Positions 49,726 through 57,200 of a stretch of 64,000 bases of DNA are shown here, one piece after another. The translations under genes and the position numbers were made by a program. Each line of letters begins with the position of its first letter. The stretch's first letter is position 1. The notes below the pieces were generated by a model. It did not search any database. It saw only the letters and a list, made by a program, of their open reading frames with translations, and was not told the origin of the DNA. The DNA is from CADEED01 sp964444835 (GTDB lineage: Bacteria > Pseudomonadota > Gammaproteobacteria > Steroidobacterales > Steroidobacteraceae), in the NCBI GenBank assembly GCA_964444835.1, contig CAYUIT010000001.1:282911-346910 (forward strand). The letters run 5' to 3'.

Positions 49726-50247
49726 GTGAACAAAGAGGTCCTTCCCTTGCGTAAGACGATCGTAAAGCTCCCACGGCAGCAACGAGGTGCCGCGCTCGTC
49801 GTGGGATTGATCATGCTCGTCATCCTCACACTGCTCGCCCTGACCGGGACGAATACCGCTCGCACGGAGCTCGTGATGGCGCAGAACGAACAATACCGTA
49901 AGAGCGCGTCGCTCGCCGCGAGCGCCGGCATCGAACGGGCGATCAGTGACTTGGGCGGCGTACCGGCCGTCGCAGGTGCCGGGCCAGTCGTGTCCGACCT
50001 CGAAACGCTGTCGGATGTCTCCGCCGCGCAGTTCCGCACGGAAAGCACGTTCGTCGGGGAAGAAGCCAATCTACCGCAATCGAGCGCTAACAAGTTTATC
50101 GGGCTGCATTACGAGATTGAAAGTACGGGCAGCACAACCGTCCGTGATGCGCAAGAGATTCAGCGCCAGGGTGTCATGGTTGTCGCGGCATCGAGCAGTG
50201 CAGCGGGTGAGCAAAGCTTCGGTCAGGTTGGCACCGGGCTGCCGTAA
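49726..50247 (+). CDS. pilX: Minor pilin PilX
   Basis: The 173-residue reading from GTG 49726 contains the PilX-type N-terminus QRGAALVVGLIMLVILTLLALTG, in which the usual Glu at +5 is absent (Ala/Leu stretch), as in PilX/GspK-like proteins. It then has TELVMAQNEQYRKSASLAASAGIERA. A TTG at 49747 with an AGAGG site 7 to 8 bases upstream is a credible alternative start, giving a shorter leader. It precedes a small exported protein gene by 15 bases. Confidence 0.9.
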   Translation: MNKEVLPLRKTIVKLPRQQRGAALVVGLIMLVILTLLALTGTNTARTELVMAQNEQYRKSASLAASAGIERAISDLGGVPAVAGAGPVVSDLETLSDVSAAQFRTESTFVGEEANLPQSSANKFIGLHYEIESTGSTTVRDAQEIQRQGVMVVAASSSAAGEQSFGQVGTGLP

Positions 50248-50262
50248 CGAGAGGTCGACTCC

Positions 50263-50637
50263 ATGGTCAGGAACTTCATTGCAACAGCTCGAGCTCTCGC
50301 GGTTTTTTGCGCAGTGTTGGGCGCCGCTTCGTTTGCGACCGCCAAACCGCCAAACGCTATCGGGCGGATCGTGAGCGTCGAGGCAGCAGCGGAAGTCACC
50401 GCGGCGCAAGTCACGCTCCCTGCAACGCCAGACGGCATTCTGGTCGTTACGCGTTGCGGTACATGCGCCCCCGAATCTTTTGTCGTGAACGCGACTACTC
50501 GCTGGATGATCGGCAAGGATGTTGTCGACCTGGCGGCGCTGCGGGCGCACGTTGCGACTAATCCGCGCATGGCCTTGGCCGTGTTCTATACCGCCGATCG
50601 TCGCGAGCTGAAGCGTGTCCACGCTTCGGCGCGTTAG
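50263..50637 (+). CDS. Small exported protein between pilX and pilY1
   Basis: This 124-residue protein from ATG 50263 (GAGAGG site upstream) has a signal peptide (IATARALAVFCAVLGAASFATA) and a small domain with a CGTC pair in VVTRCGTCAPESF, then VNATTRWMIGKDVVDLAALRAH and ALAVFYTADRRELKRV. It has no prepilin signature. PilY2 of Pseudomonas is of similar size and also lies in this cluster, but between pilY1 and pilE; equivalence is possible but not shown. Its position just before pilY1 suggests a helper of PilY1 or tip assembly. The CxxC pair could be a disulfide or metal site. Confidence 0.75.
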   Translation: MVRNFIATARALAVFCAVLGAASFATAKPPNAIGRIVSVEAAAEVTAAQVTLPATPDGILVVTRCGTCAPESFVVNATTRWMIGKDVVDLAALRAHVATNPRMALAVFYTADRRELKRVHASAR

Positions 50638-50661
50638 TTGTTAGTGGAGTTGCAGCTCAGT

Positions 50662-53600
50662 ATGCGTCACACCAAACAGATTGCATCGCGGACGCGGCGC
50701 CGCTCGAGCCTCGTCGCCACCCTGATCGGCGCAGGCTGGACGCTCCTGAGTGGCGCGCCGGCGCTCGCCGACGACACCGAGATTTTCGTCAACCCCACTG
50801 CAGGGGCCGGCATCAAGCCGAACTTGCTGCTGATCCTCGACACGTCGGGGAGCATGAACAGCCAAGTGAACGTCACCCGCTTGCCTTACGATCCGGGCCG
50901 CAGTTACAGCGGTAGCTGCGAGAGCGATCGCGTGTATTTCGCGACCGGCGCCGCGGCAACGCCGCCGTCATGTTCGGGCGATCGAGACGAGATTTCAGTC
51001 CGCGATTCCGTCCTTCGCTGCAATGTCGCCGTGGACAGCCTCGAACTCGCAGGGTTTTGGACTGGGCGTGCGCTGCAGTTCGACGAAGACGATGCTGCCT
51101 GGAGCCCGCTGCCACTCGACGACAACGATGCGCCCGTCGAATGCGAAGCGGACGCGGGAGTACACGGGCCGTTTGACAGCTCCCCGCGGCGTTACGCGCA
51201 GAACGGCAACGACGACGAGCCTTGGACCACGCGCGCCGTCGACGCCATCGAATGGCGCGAGCCCGTCGTCACATTCTACTCGCCTAACTATCTCAACTGG
51301 CTCAATTCGCCCGATGAGCTTGGGACGCTGTCGCGTTTGGATGTCCTGAAAGCCGTCGCGAAGCAAATGATCTTGTCGCTCGACAACATGCGCGTCGGGA
51401 TCATGCGTTTCAGCAACAACGGCGGCGAAGGTGACGCGCAAGCGGAAGGCGGCATGGTCGTGCATGAGGTCGCCGATGTGCGCACTGCTCGCGCCTCGCT
51501 CCTCGAAGTGATCGACAATCTCACGGCAGCCGGTTTCACGCCTTTGGCGGAAACATTGTACGAATCGGGCCAGTATTGGGCTGGTCGGGAAGTCGACTAC
51601 GGCGTGAACTCGCGTCTCAACCGCGACACGCCGTTCCCCAGCATTACAGCATCACGGCGTAGCGACGATTCGACCCGCTATCGGTCGCCGATTCAGTTCT
51701 CATGCCAACGCAACTTCACGGTTCTGTTCACCGACGGCGAACCCACCTCCGATCGCAGCGCGCTTGAGCGCGTGCCTGCACTACCCGACTACGCAAGCGT
51801 TGTCGGCCAGCCATGTAATGGTGAAACTCAGGGCGAGTGCTTCGAGCAGATGGCGGCGTACCTCAACCGTGCCGATCTCTCGAGCACGATCAACGGCCGA
51901 CAAAACACTGACATCTTCACCATCGGCTTCGGTCCCGAGGTTGAAGGGTCCACGCGGCTCGCCGCCGTCGCTGCAGCGGGTGGCGGACGTGCCTACTCCG
52001 CCGATAGCGTCGATACATTGAGTGCGGCGTTCCAAGACATTATCGGCAACGTGCGCGAATCCGCGGCGACATTCACGACGCCTGCCGTCGGCATCAATGC
52101 TTTCAATCGCACGCAGACGCTGAACGACTTGTACGTGTCGGTGTTCCAGCCCAGCGAACGTTTGCGCTGGGTGGGCAACCTCAAAAAGTTCTCACTGGAA
52201 GGCGGTCAGATCGTCGACGAGAACGGCAACGCAGCCATCGACGAATCGACAGGCTTCTTCAATACCACCTCGCAAAGCATCTGGTCCGAGGAAGTCGACG
52301 GCGATCAAGTGCTTGCCGGCGGTGCGGTATCGCAGCTCCCAGAGCCCGCTTCGCGTCGCATCTTCACTTTCCTCAGTTCGCTCGAGACAATCTCACTCGA
52401 TGCGTTCGACGTCAGTAATTCGCGGATCACGAATGAGCTGTTAGGCGTCACACCCGATGGCTATACGCGCGAGCAGATCATCGGCTGGACGCGCGGCGAA
52501 GATGTCCGTGACCTCGATGGCGATGGCAATCTCACCGAAGCTGCGCGCTCAATGGGAGACCCACTACACGCTCGCCCCGCCCTCGTGTCCTATGGCGGCG
52601 ATGTCGATGACCCCGACCCGCGTGATTCGATCGTGCTGGTTCCCACCAATGACGGCGTGCTACACGCGATTGACGCGTCCACTGGCGAAGAGCTGTGGGC
52701 ATTCGTAGCACCCGAATTGCTGCCACGGCTGCAAACCCTGATTGCCAACCCGTCACAGTCCAGCCGCTCGTATGGTCTCGACGGCGATGTACGAGTCCTG
52801 AAGTTCGATCGCAATCAGAACGGCATCGTCGAGGAAGAGGATCGCGTCTGGGCGTACTTCGGTATGCGCCGCGGTGGCCGCTACTACTACGCACTCGACA
52901 TCACCGATCGCGCCGACCCAAAGATGAAGTTCATTTTGGGACCAGACGATCTCCCGGGGCTCGGTGAAACCTGGTCCACACCCGCGATCGCCCGCGTGCG
53001 CGTCGGTGGCACCACGCAAAACGGCGAGAATCTGGTGTTGATCTTCGGTGGCGGTTACGACGCGAGCCAACAGAACTACACGTATCGCGAGGACGACGTC
53101 GGCAACCGAGTTTTCATGGTTGATGCTGCGTCCGGGAACTTGCTGTGGTGGGCCGGCCCACCGGCCGCTGGCGGCGCTGACCTCGAACTCGATCGGATGA
53201 CGCATTCGATTCCGAGCCGGATCGTCACCATGGACATCGATGGCGATCAATTCGCCGACCGGATGTACGCCGCCGACATGGGCGGCCGGGTCTGGCGTTT
53301 CGATATCTTCAATGGTGCCGACCCGCGCGACCTGGTCACCGGCGGCGTGTTTGCGCGCTTGGGTGCCGGCGATGCCGCCACCGTCACGCGTGCCAACACG
53401 CGCCGCTTCTACTACGCCCCCGACGTTGCGCTGATCCAGCGGCGCGGTGCCGATCCGTACTACAACCTTGCGATTGGCAGCGGCTATCGCGGCCATCCGC
53501 TTGAAACAGACACGCGCGATCGCTTCTATTCGCTGCGCGACAAGCTGCCATTCACGAAGTTGACGCAAGCGCAATACAACTCGTTCGCACCCGTCACCGA

Positions 53601-54132
53601 ATCAGACCTCGTCAACATCACAACCGACCCTGGAAACGTGGCGGTGCCGACCACAGCCCGAGGCTGGTTCCTCGAACTGCAGCTGAACGGCGGCTGGCGT
53701 GGCGAGAAAGTGCTCGCCGAATCGCTAACGCTGGGTGGCGTCGTGCTGTTCCCCACCTACCAACCACAGGAGCCGAGCGAGGTCGATCCGTGTTCGTCCG
53801 CGAACGGCTTGAACCGCGTGTACGCACTCACGGTCGATACCGGCAAGGCCGCGATCGATTTCAATGATGACGACGCGATCTCGAGCGACGACTTGTCGAC
53901 GACCATCGTGCAACCTGGCATTGCAGGTGAAGTTACGTTCGCCTTCGATACGTCTGAGCGGCCGAACGGTGGCTCGGGTAACGGCGGCGGTGGTGGTTCA
54001 GGCTCTGGACTCGACGGCGCCGACGCACTCGGGCGGCGTGCAGTGTGCTTCGTTGGCGTCGAGGTACTAAAGCGTTGCGTCTTGCCGGGCAGCGTTGTGC
54101 GGACCTTCTGGCAGCGCGTGGGGACTGAGTAA
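50662..54132 (+). CDS. pilY1: Type IV pilus tip adhesin PilY1
   Basis: The protein has about 1156 residues if started at ATG 50662, which opens a signal peptide (LVATLIGAGWTLLSGAPALAD); TTG 50638 is the longest option. A von Willebrand A domain follows with MIDAS motif DTSGSMNS (about residue 60) and VLFTDGEPTSD. The C-terminal half is the PilY1 beta-propeller (LVPTNDGVLHAIDASTGEELWAF, DRNQNGIVEEEDRVW, GGRYYYALDITD). Several Asp-rich loops (DLDGDGNL, DRNQNG, DIDGDQ, NDDDAISSDD) look calcium-binding. PilY1 counters PilT-driven retraction and acts in adhesion and surface sensing. A Gly/Ser-rich linker lies near the C-terminus. The stop overlaps pilE. Confidence 0.95.
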   Translation: MRHTKQIASRTRRRSSLVATLIGAGWTLLSGAPALADDTEIFVNPTAGAGIKPNLLLILDTSGSMNSQVNVTRLPYDPGRSYSGSCESDRVYFATGAAATPPSCSGDRDEISVRDSVLRCNVAVDSLELAGFWTGRALQFDEDDAAWSPLPLDDNDAPVECEADAGVHGPFDSSPRRYAQNGNDDEPWTTRAVDAIEWREPVVTFYSPNYLNWLNSPDELGTLSRLDVLKAVAKQMILSLDNMRVGIMRFSNNGGEGDAQAEGGMVVHEVADVRTARASLLEVIDNLTAAGFTPLAETLYESGQYWAGREVDYGVNSRLNRDTPFPSITASRRSDDSTRYRSPIQFSCQRNFTVLFTDGEPTSDRSALERVPALPDYASVVGQPCNGETQGECFEQMAAYLNRADLSSTINGRQNTDIFTIGFGPEVEGSTRLAAVAAAGGGRAYSADSVDTLSAAFQDIIGNVRESAATFTTPAVGINAFNRTQTLNDLYVSVFQPSERLRWVGNLKKFSLEGGQIVDENGNAAIDESTGFFNTTSQSIWSEEVDGDQVLAGGAVSQLPEPASRRIFTFLSSLETISLDAFDVSNSRITNELLGVTPDGYTREQIIGWTRGEDVRDLDGDGNLTEAARSMGDPLHARPALVSYGGDVDDPDPRDSIVLVPTNDGVLHAIDASTGEELWAFVAPELLPRLQTLIANPSQSSRSYGLDGDVRVLKFDRNQNGIVEEEDRVWAYFGMRRGGRYYYALDITDRADPKMKFILGPDDLPGLGETWSTPAIARVRVGGTTQNGENLVLIFGGGYDASQQNYTYREDDVGNRVFMVDAASGNLLWWAGPPAAGGADLELDRMTHSIPSRIVTMDIDGDQFADRMYAADMGGRVWRFDIFNGADPRDLVTGGVFARLGAGDAATVTRANTRRFYYAPDVALIQRRGADPYYNLAIGSGYRGHPLETDTRDRFYSLRDKLPFTKLTQAQYNSFAPVTESDLVNITTDPGNVAVPTTARGWFLELQLNGGWRGEKVLAESLTLGGVVLFPTYQPQEPSEVDPCSSANGLNRVYALTVDTGKAAIDFNDDDAISSDDLSTTIVQPGIAGEVTFAFDTSERPNGGSGNGGGGGSGSGLDGADALGRRAVCFVGVEVLKRCVLPGSVVRTFWQRVGTE

Positions 54133-54572
54133 TGAAGCCCGCACGCGGAATCACGCTGGTCGAGCTGATGCTGGTCGTCGTGATCATCGCGATTCTCACG
54201 TCTATCGCAGTGCCGACCTATCGTTCGTACTTACTGCGCTCGCAGCGTACCGATGCGCGTGTCACCTTACTCAAGGTTCAGTCGGCTCAAGAGCGTTTCT
54301 TGCTGCAGCAGAACCGATATGCGACCGATGACGAACTCACCGAGGCTCCGCCTGCGGGACTTGGGCAGCTCCGTCAGAGTGACAACGGCTTCTATCGGAT
54401 CGAAATCGTGGACGGCGCCACGCCGACCGAGTACATCCTGCAAGCCACGCCGATCGACGGCCGTGGCCAACAAGACGATTCCAAATGCGTCGAGTTGTCG
54501 ATTGATCAAAACGGCATCAAGCGGGCCGTGAACTCAAGCGGCACGGACACGACGCGCGACTGCTGGCGCTGA
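54132..54572 (+). CDS. pilE: Minor pilin PilE
   Basis: This 146-residue protein starts at ATG 54132, one base into the pilY1 stop. It has a very short leader (MKPARG) before ITLVELMLVVVIIAILTSIAVPTYRSYLLRSQRTDARVTLL, the consensus type IV pilin N-terminus with Glu +5, and two Cys near the C-terminus (DDSKCVEL and TRDCWR) for the D-loop disulfide. The last gene of the cluster, it is PilE in the Pseudomonas minor pilin sense, not the major pilin. It converges with the PLP enzyme gene across 10 bases. Confidence 0.93.
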   Translation: MKPARGITLVELMLVVVIIAILTSIAVPTYRSYLLRSQRTDARVTLLKVQSAQERFLLQQNRYATDDELTEAPPAGLGQLRQSDNGFYRIEIVDGATPTEYILQATPIDGRGQQDDSKCVELSIDQNGIKRAVNSSGTDTTRDCWR

Positions 54573-54582
54573 CCGCAGCGAG

Positions 54583-55713
54583 TTAGGCGAGCGCGGCGGT
54601 CAGCGCGGCGTCGATTGACTGCCACAACGCGTCGAGCGGTTCGCAGCCCACCGAGAGACGAATGAAGCCGGGTGCGACGGCATCGCCCCAGCGCGCGCGG
54701 CGCTCCGCGGAGCTATGCACGCCACCGAAGCTCGTGGCCGCCCGCACGGCCGTACAGGAACGCACGAAACGCTCCGCCGCTTCGGCATCCGCTAGCGTGA
54801 ACGCGACGATGGTGCCGCCGGTTGTCATTTGGCGAAGCGCCAGCGAATGATGCGGATGGGACGCGAGTCCGGGATAGCGCACGTCGGTTAGTCCTCCACG
54901 CGCGGCGAGGCGCTGAGAGACGGCCAAGGCATTGCTGCACATCCGTTCGAACCGCAGCTCCAGCGTTTCAAGGCCCCGATGTACCAGCCAAGCTTCGAAA
55001 GCGCCTGGAATCGCGCCCGCATATTTGCGCCAATCGAGTATCGGCGCGAACCAGCGCGCGTCGCGCGCCGCGACGTGCCCAAACACGACATCGGAATGGC
55101 CATTGATCGCCTTGGTGTCTGAGCAAACAACAATGTCGGCGCCGAGATCGAGCGGCTGCTGCCCAAGCGGCGTCATCATCGTGTTATCAACGACGACAAT
55201 CGCGCCGGCTGCATGCGCGCGCTCAGCTGTCGCGGCAATATCGACGAGATCGAGCCCCGGATTCGTCGGCGTTTCAATGAAGACGAGGCGATAACCCGAG
55301 AGCGACTGCTGCGCCATATCGCGCGACACGTAAGTGTCGACACCGACGCCGAGTGGCGCCAAGTACTTCTCCGCAATCACGCGTGTCGTGTAGTAGCCGT
55401 CGGTCGGCAACAAAATGCGATCGCCGCTGCGCAGCAGTGCATGGAATACGGCGGCAATCGCCGCCATGCCGGATGGAAACGCGACGACGTGCGCGTCCTC
55501 CAAGATGCCGAGTGCTTCCTCCAAGGCCGCCCAGGTTGGATTGGACCAACGCCCATATTGGTATGGCCCCTGCGGCGCGCCCGGCAATGCATAGATGGAT
55601 GTATTGACGATCGGCGGACCGAACGCCGCACCTTCGGGGACCGGCTGTGTCGTCACGTGCAGCGCACGCGCAATCCGCGCCTCCAACACGGCGCGGCTCA
55701 CCGGCCTTTTCAT
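54583..55713 (-). CDS. Cys/Met metabolism PLP-dependent enzyme (cystathionine synthase/lyase-like)
   Basis: This 376-residue enzyme from ATG 55713 has the family blocks YQYGRWSNPTWAALEEAL, FPSGMAAIAAVF, FIETPTNPGLDLVDI, VVDNTMMTPLGQQPL and the PLP Lys in CSDTKAINGHSDV (usual pattern STTKYxxGH). Members are cystathionine gamma-synthase, beta- or gamma-lyase and homoserine sulfhydrylase; this sequence does not let me choose. It overlaps ispH by ATGA, sitting where many Gammaproteobacteria have fkpB or pil genes. Likely cytosolic tetramer in sulfur amino-acid metabolism. Confidence 0.9.
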   Translation of the reverse strand: MKRPVSRAVLEARIARALHVTTQPVPEGAAFGPPIVNTSIYALPGAPQGPYQYGRWSNPTWAALEEALGILEDAHVVAFPSGMAAIAAVFHALLRSGDRILLPTDGYYTTRVIAEKYLAPLGVGVDTYVSRDMAQQSLSGYRLVFIETPTNPGLDLVDIAATAERAHAAGAIVVVDNTMMTPLGQQPLDLGADIVVCSDTKAINGHSDVVFGHVAARDARWFAPILDWRKYAGAIPGAFEAWLVHRGLETLELRFERMCSNALAVSQRLAARGGLTDVRYPGLASHPHHSLALRQMTTGGTIVAFTLADAEAAERFVRSCTAVRAATSFGGVHSSAERRARWGDAVAPGFIRLSVGCEPLDALWQSIDAALTAALA

Positions 55714-56654
55714 GGCACCACTTGGCGCAGGGCTTTGGGCAGGCTGAATACGACGTGCTCTTCCACGCCGGCGACATCGCGCGGCGCTGCAGCGCCCCAC
55801 TCGCGCAACTGTCCGATCACTTGCTGCACTAACGACTCGGGGGCCGAGGCACCTGCCGTGAGACCGATGGCGCGCTTGCCCGCGAACCATTCGCGTTGCA
55901 GGTAGCTCGCATCGTCGATCAAATAGCCGGGCACATTGGCGCGCTCCGCCAATTCACGCAGGCGATTGGAGTTCGAGCTCGTCTTCGAACCGACGACAAT
56001 CAAAATGTCGCAGGCCTCGAGCAATTTCTTCACGGCATCTTGACGATTCTGCGTGGCGTAACAAATGTCCTCGCGCCGCGGACTGACGAGCGTGGGAAAG
56101 CGGCGTTTGAGGGCATCCACAATCGTCGCCGTATCATCGACCGACAGCGTCGTCTGTGTAACGAAAGCGAGCCGCTCCGGGTCGCGAACGTCGAGCCGCT
56201 CAGCCCCGGCCACGTCTTCAACCAAGTACATCTTGCCGCCGAACGATTCATCGAAGCGCCCCATCGTGCCTTCCACCTCAGGGTGCCCGTGGTGGCCGAT
56301 CAAGATCACCTCGCGGGCATCGCGCGCATACCGAGAAACTTCCATGTGCACTTTCGTCACGAGCGGACACGTGGCATCGAAGACATTCAACCCGCGCCGC
56401 TTGCCTTCGTTCTCGACAGCACTGGAAACACCGTGCGCGGAGTAGATCACCGTGGCGCCGTCAGGCACCTCGTGCAGCTCTTCGACGAAGACCGCGCCCA
56501 ATGCGCGCAAGCGGCCCACGACGTGCACGTTGTGTACGACTTCGTGCCGGACGTACACCGGCGCGCCAAACAACTTGAGTGCGCGCTCGACGATGTCGAT
56601 CGCCCGATCGACGCCGGCACAGAAACCGCGCGGATTAGCGAGCAGAATTTGCAT
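55710..56654 (-). CDS. ispH: 4-hydroxy-3-methylbut-2-enyl diphosphate reductase
   Basis: This 314-residue enzyme performs the last step of the MEP isoprenoid pathway with a 4Fe-4S cluster. The three ligand Cys are in NPRGFCAGVDRAI, FDATCPLVTK and REDICYATQNRQ, and active-site blocks include RHEVVHNVHVV, IGHHGHPEVEGTMG and VGSKTSSNSNRL. Length is that of E. coli IspH (316). Start ATG 56654. lspA ends 15 bases upstream, and the order ileS-lspA-ispH is conserved in Gammaproteobacteria, here without fkpB. Confidence 0.98.
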   Translation of the reverse strand: MQILLANPRGFCAGVDRAIDIVERALKLFGAPVYVRHEVVHNVHVVGRLRALGAVFVEELHEVPDGATVIYSAHGVSSAVENEGKRRGLNVFDATCPLVTKVHMEVSRYARDAREVILIGHHGHPEVEGTMGRFDESFGGKMYLVEDVAGAERLDVRDPERLAFVTQTTLSVDDTATIVDALKRRFPTLVSPRREDICYATQNRQDAVKKLLEACDILIVVGSKTSSNSNRLRELAERANVPGYLIDDASYLQREWFAGKRAIGLTAGASAPESLVQQVIGQLREWGAAAPRDVAGVEEHVVFSLPKALRQVVP

Positions 56655-56669
56655 AGTGCAATTGTACCC

Positions 56670-57200
56670 TCAGGGTGACCGCGGTCGCTCTCGGCGCCAG
56701 GCCAGAAAGGCATCGAGTAACACCATCCCCGCACCCACCGTAATCGCGGCGTCGGCCACGTTGAAGGCTGGGAAGTAGGCCTCGTCGAACCAGTGCGCCA
56801 AAATGAAGTCGATCACGAAGCCGTGCTCGAGCCGGTCGATGACATTACCGATCGCACCACCCAAAATCAGCGTGAGGCCGCCGATCAATAGTTTGTGTGT
56901 GGCGCGAGGCAATGCACGCAACCAGAACACGAGCGCGATCGACACTCCCACGGCGAGCACCGTAAAGAACCAGCGCTGCCACCCACCCGCTCCCGCCAAG
57001 AAACTGAAGGCGGCACCGGGATTGTGAGCTCGAACGATATCGAGCACCGGCAAAATGCCGACGCGCTCACCGAGCACGAAGTTGTTCTCGATCCACAGCT
57101 TCGTGACTTGATCGAGCACGATGATCACGACAGCGATCCACAGCGATGTGATGCCGCTCTGGCGCCAACTATCCGGTCGCGGCGGGGCGTCGTGACTCAT
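56670..57200 (-). CDS. lspA: Prolipoprotein signal peptidase
   Basis: This 176-residue inner-membrane aspartyl protease (signal peptidase II) has four spans. The catalytic Asp residues lie in GGAIGNVIDRLEHGFVIDF and FNVADAAITVGAG, and the first span carries VLDQVTKLW. It cleaves lipoprotein leaders before the lipidated Cys. Start ATG 57200 overlaps the ileS stop by 4 bases. Its substrates in this window would include the BON lipoprotein and the DUF6491-like lipoprotein. Confidence 0.98.
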   Translation of the reverse strand: MSHDAPPRPDSWRQSGITSLWIAVVIIVLDQVTKLWIENNFVLGERVGILPVLDIVRAHNPGAAFSFLAGAGGWQRWFFTVLAVGVSIALVFWLRALPRATHKLLIGGLTLILGGAIGNVIDRLEHGFVIDFILAHWFDEAYFPAFNVADAAITVGAGMVLLDAFLAWRRERPRSP

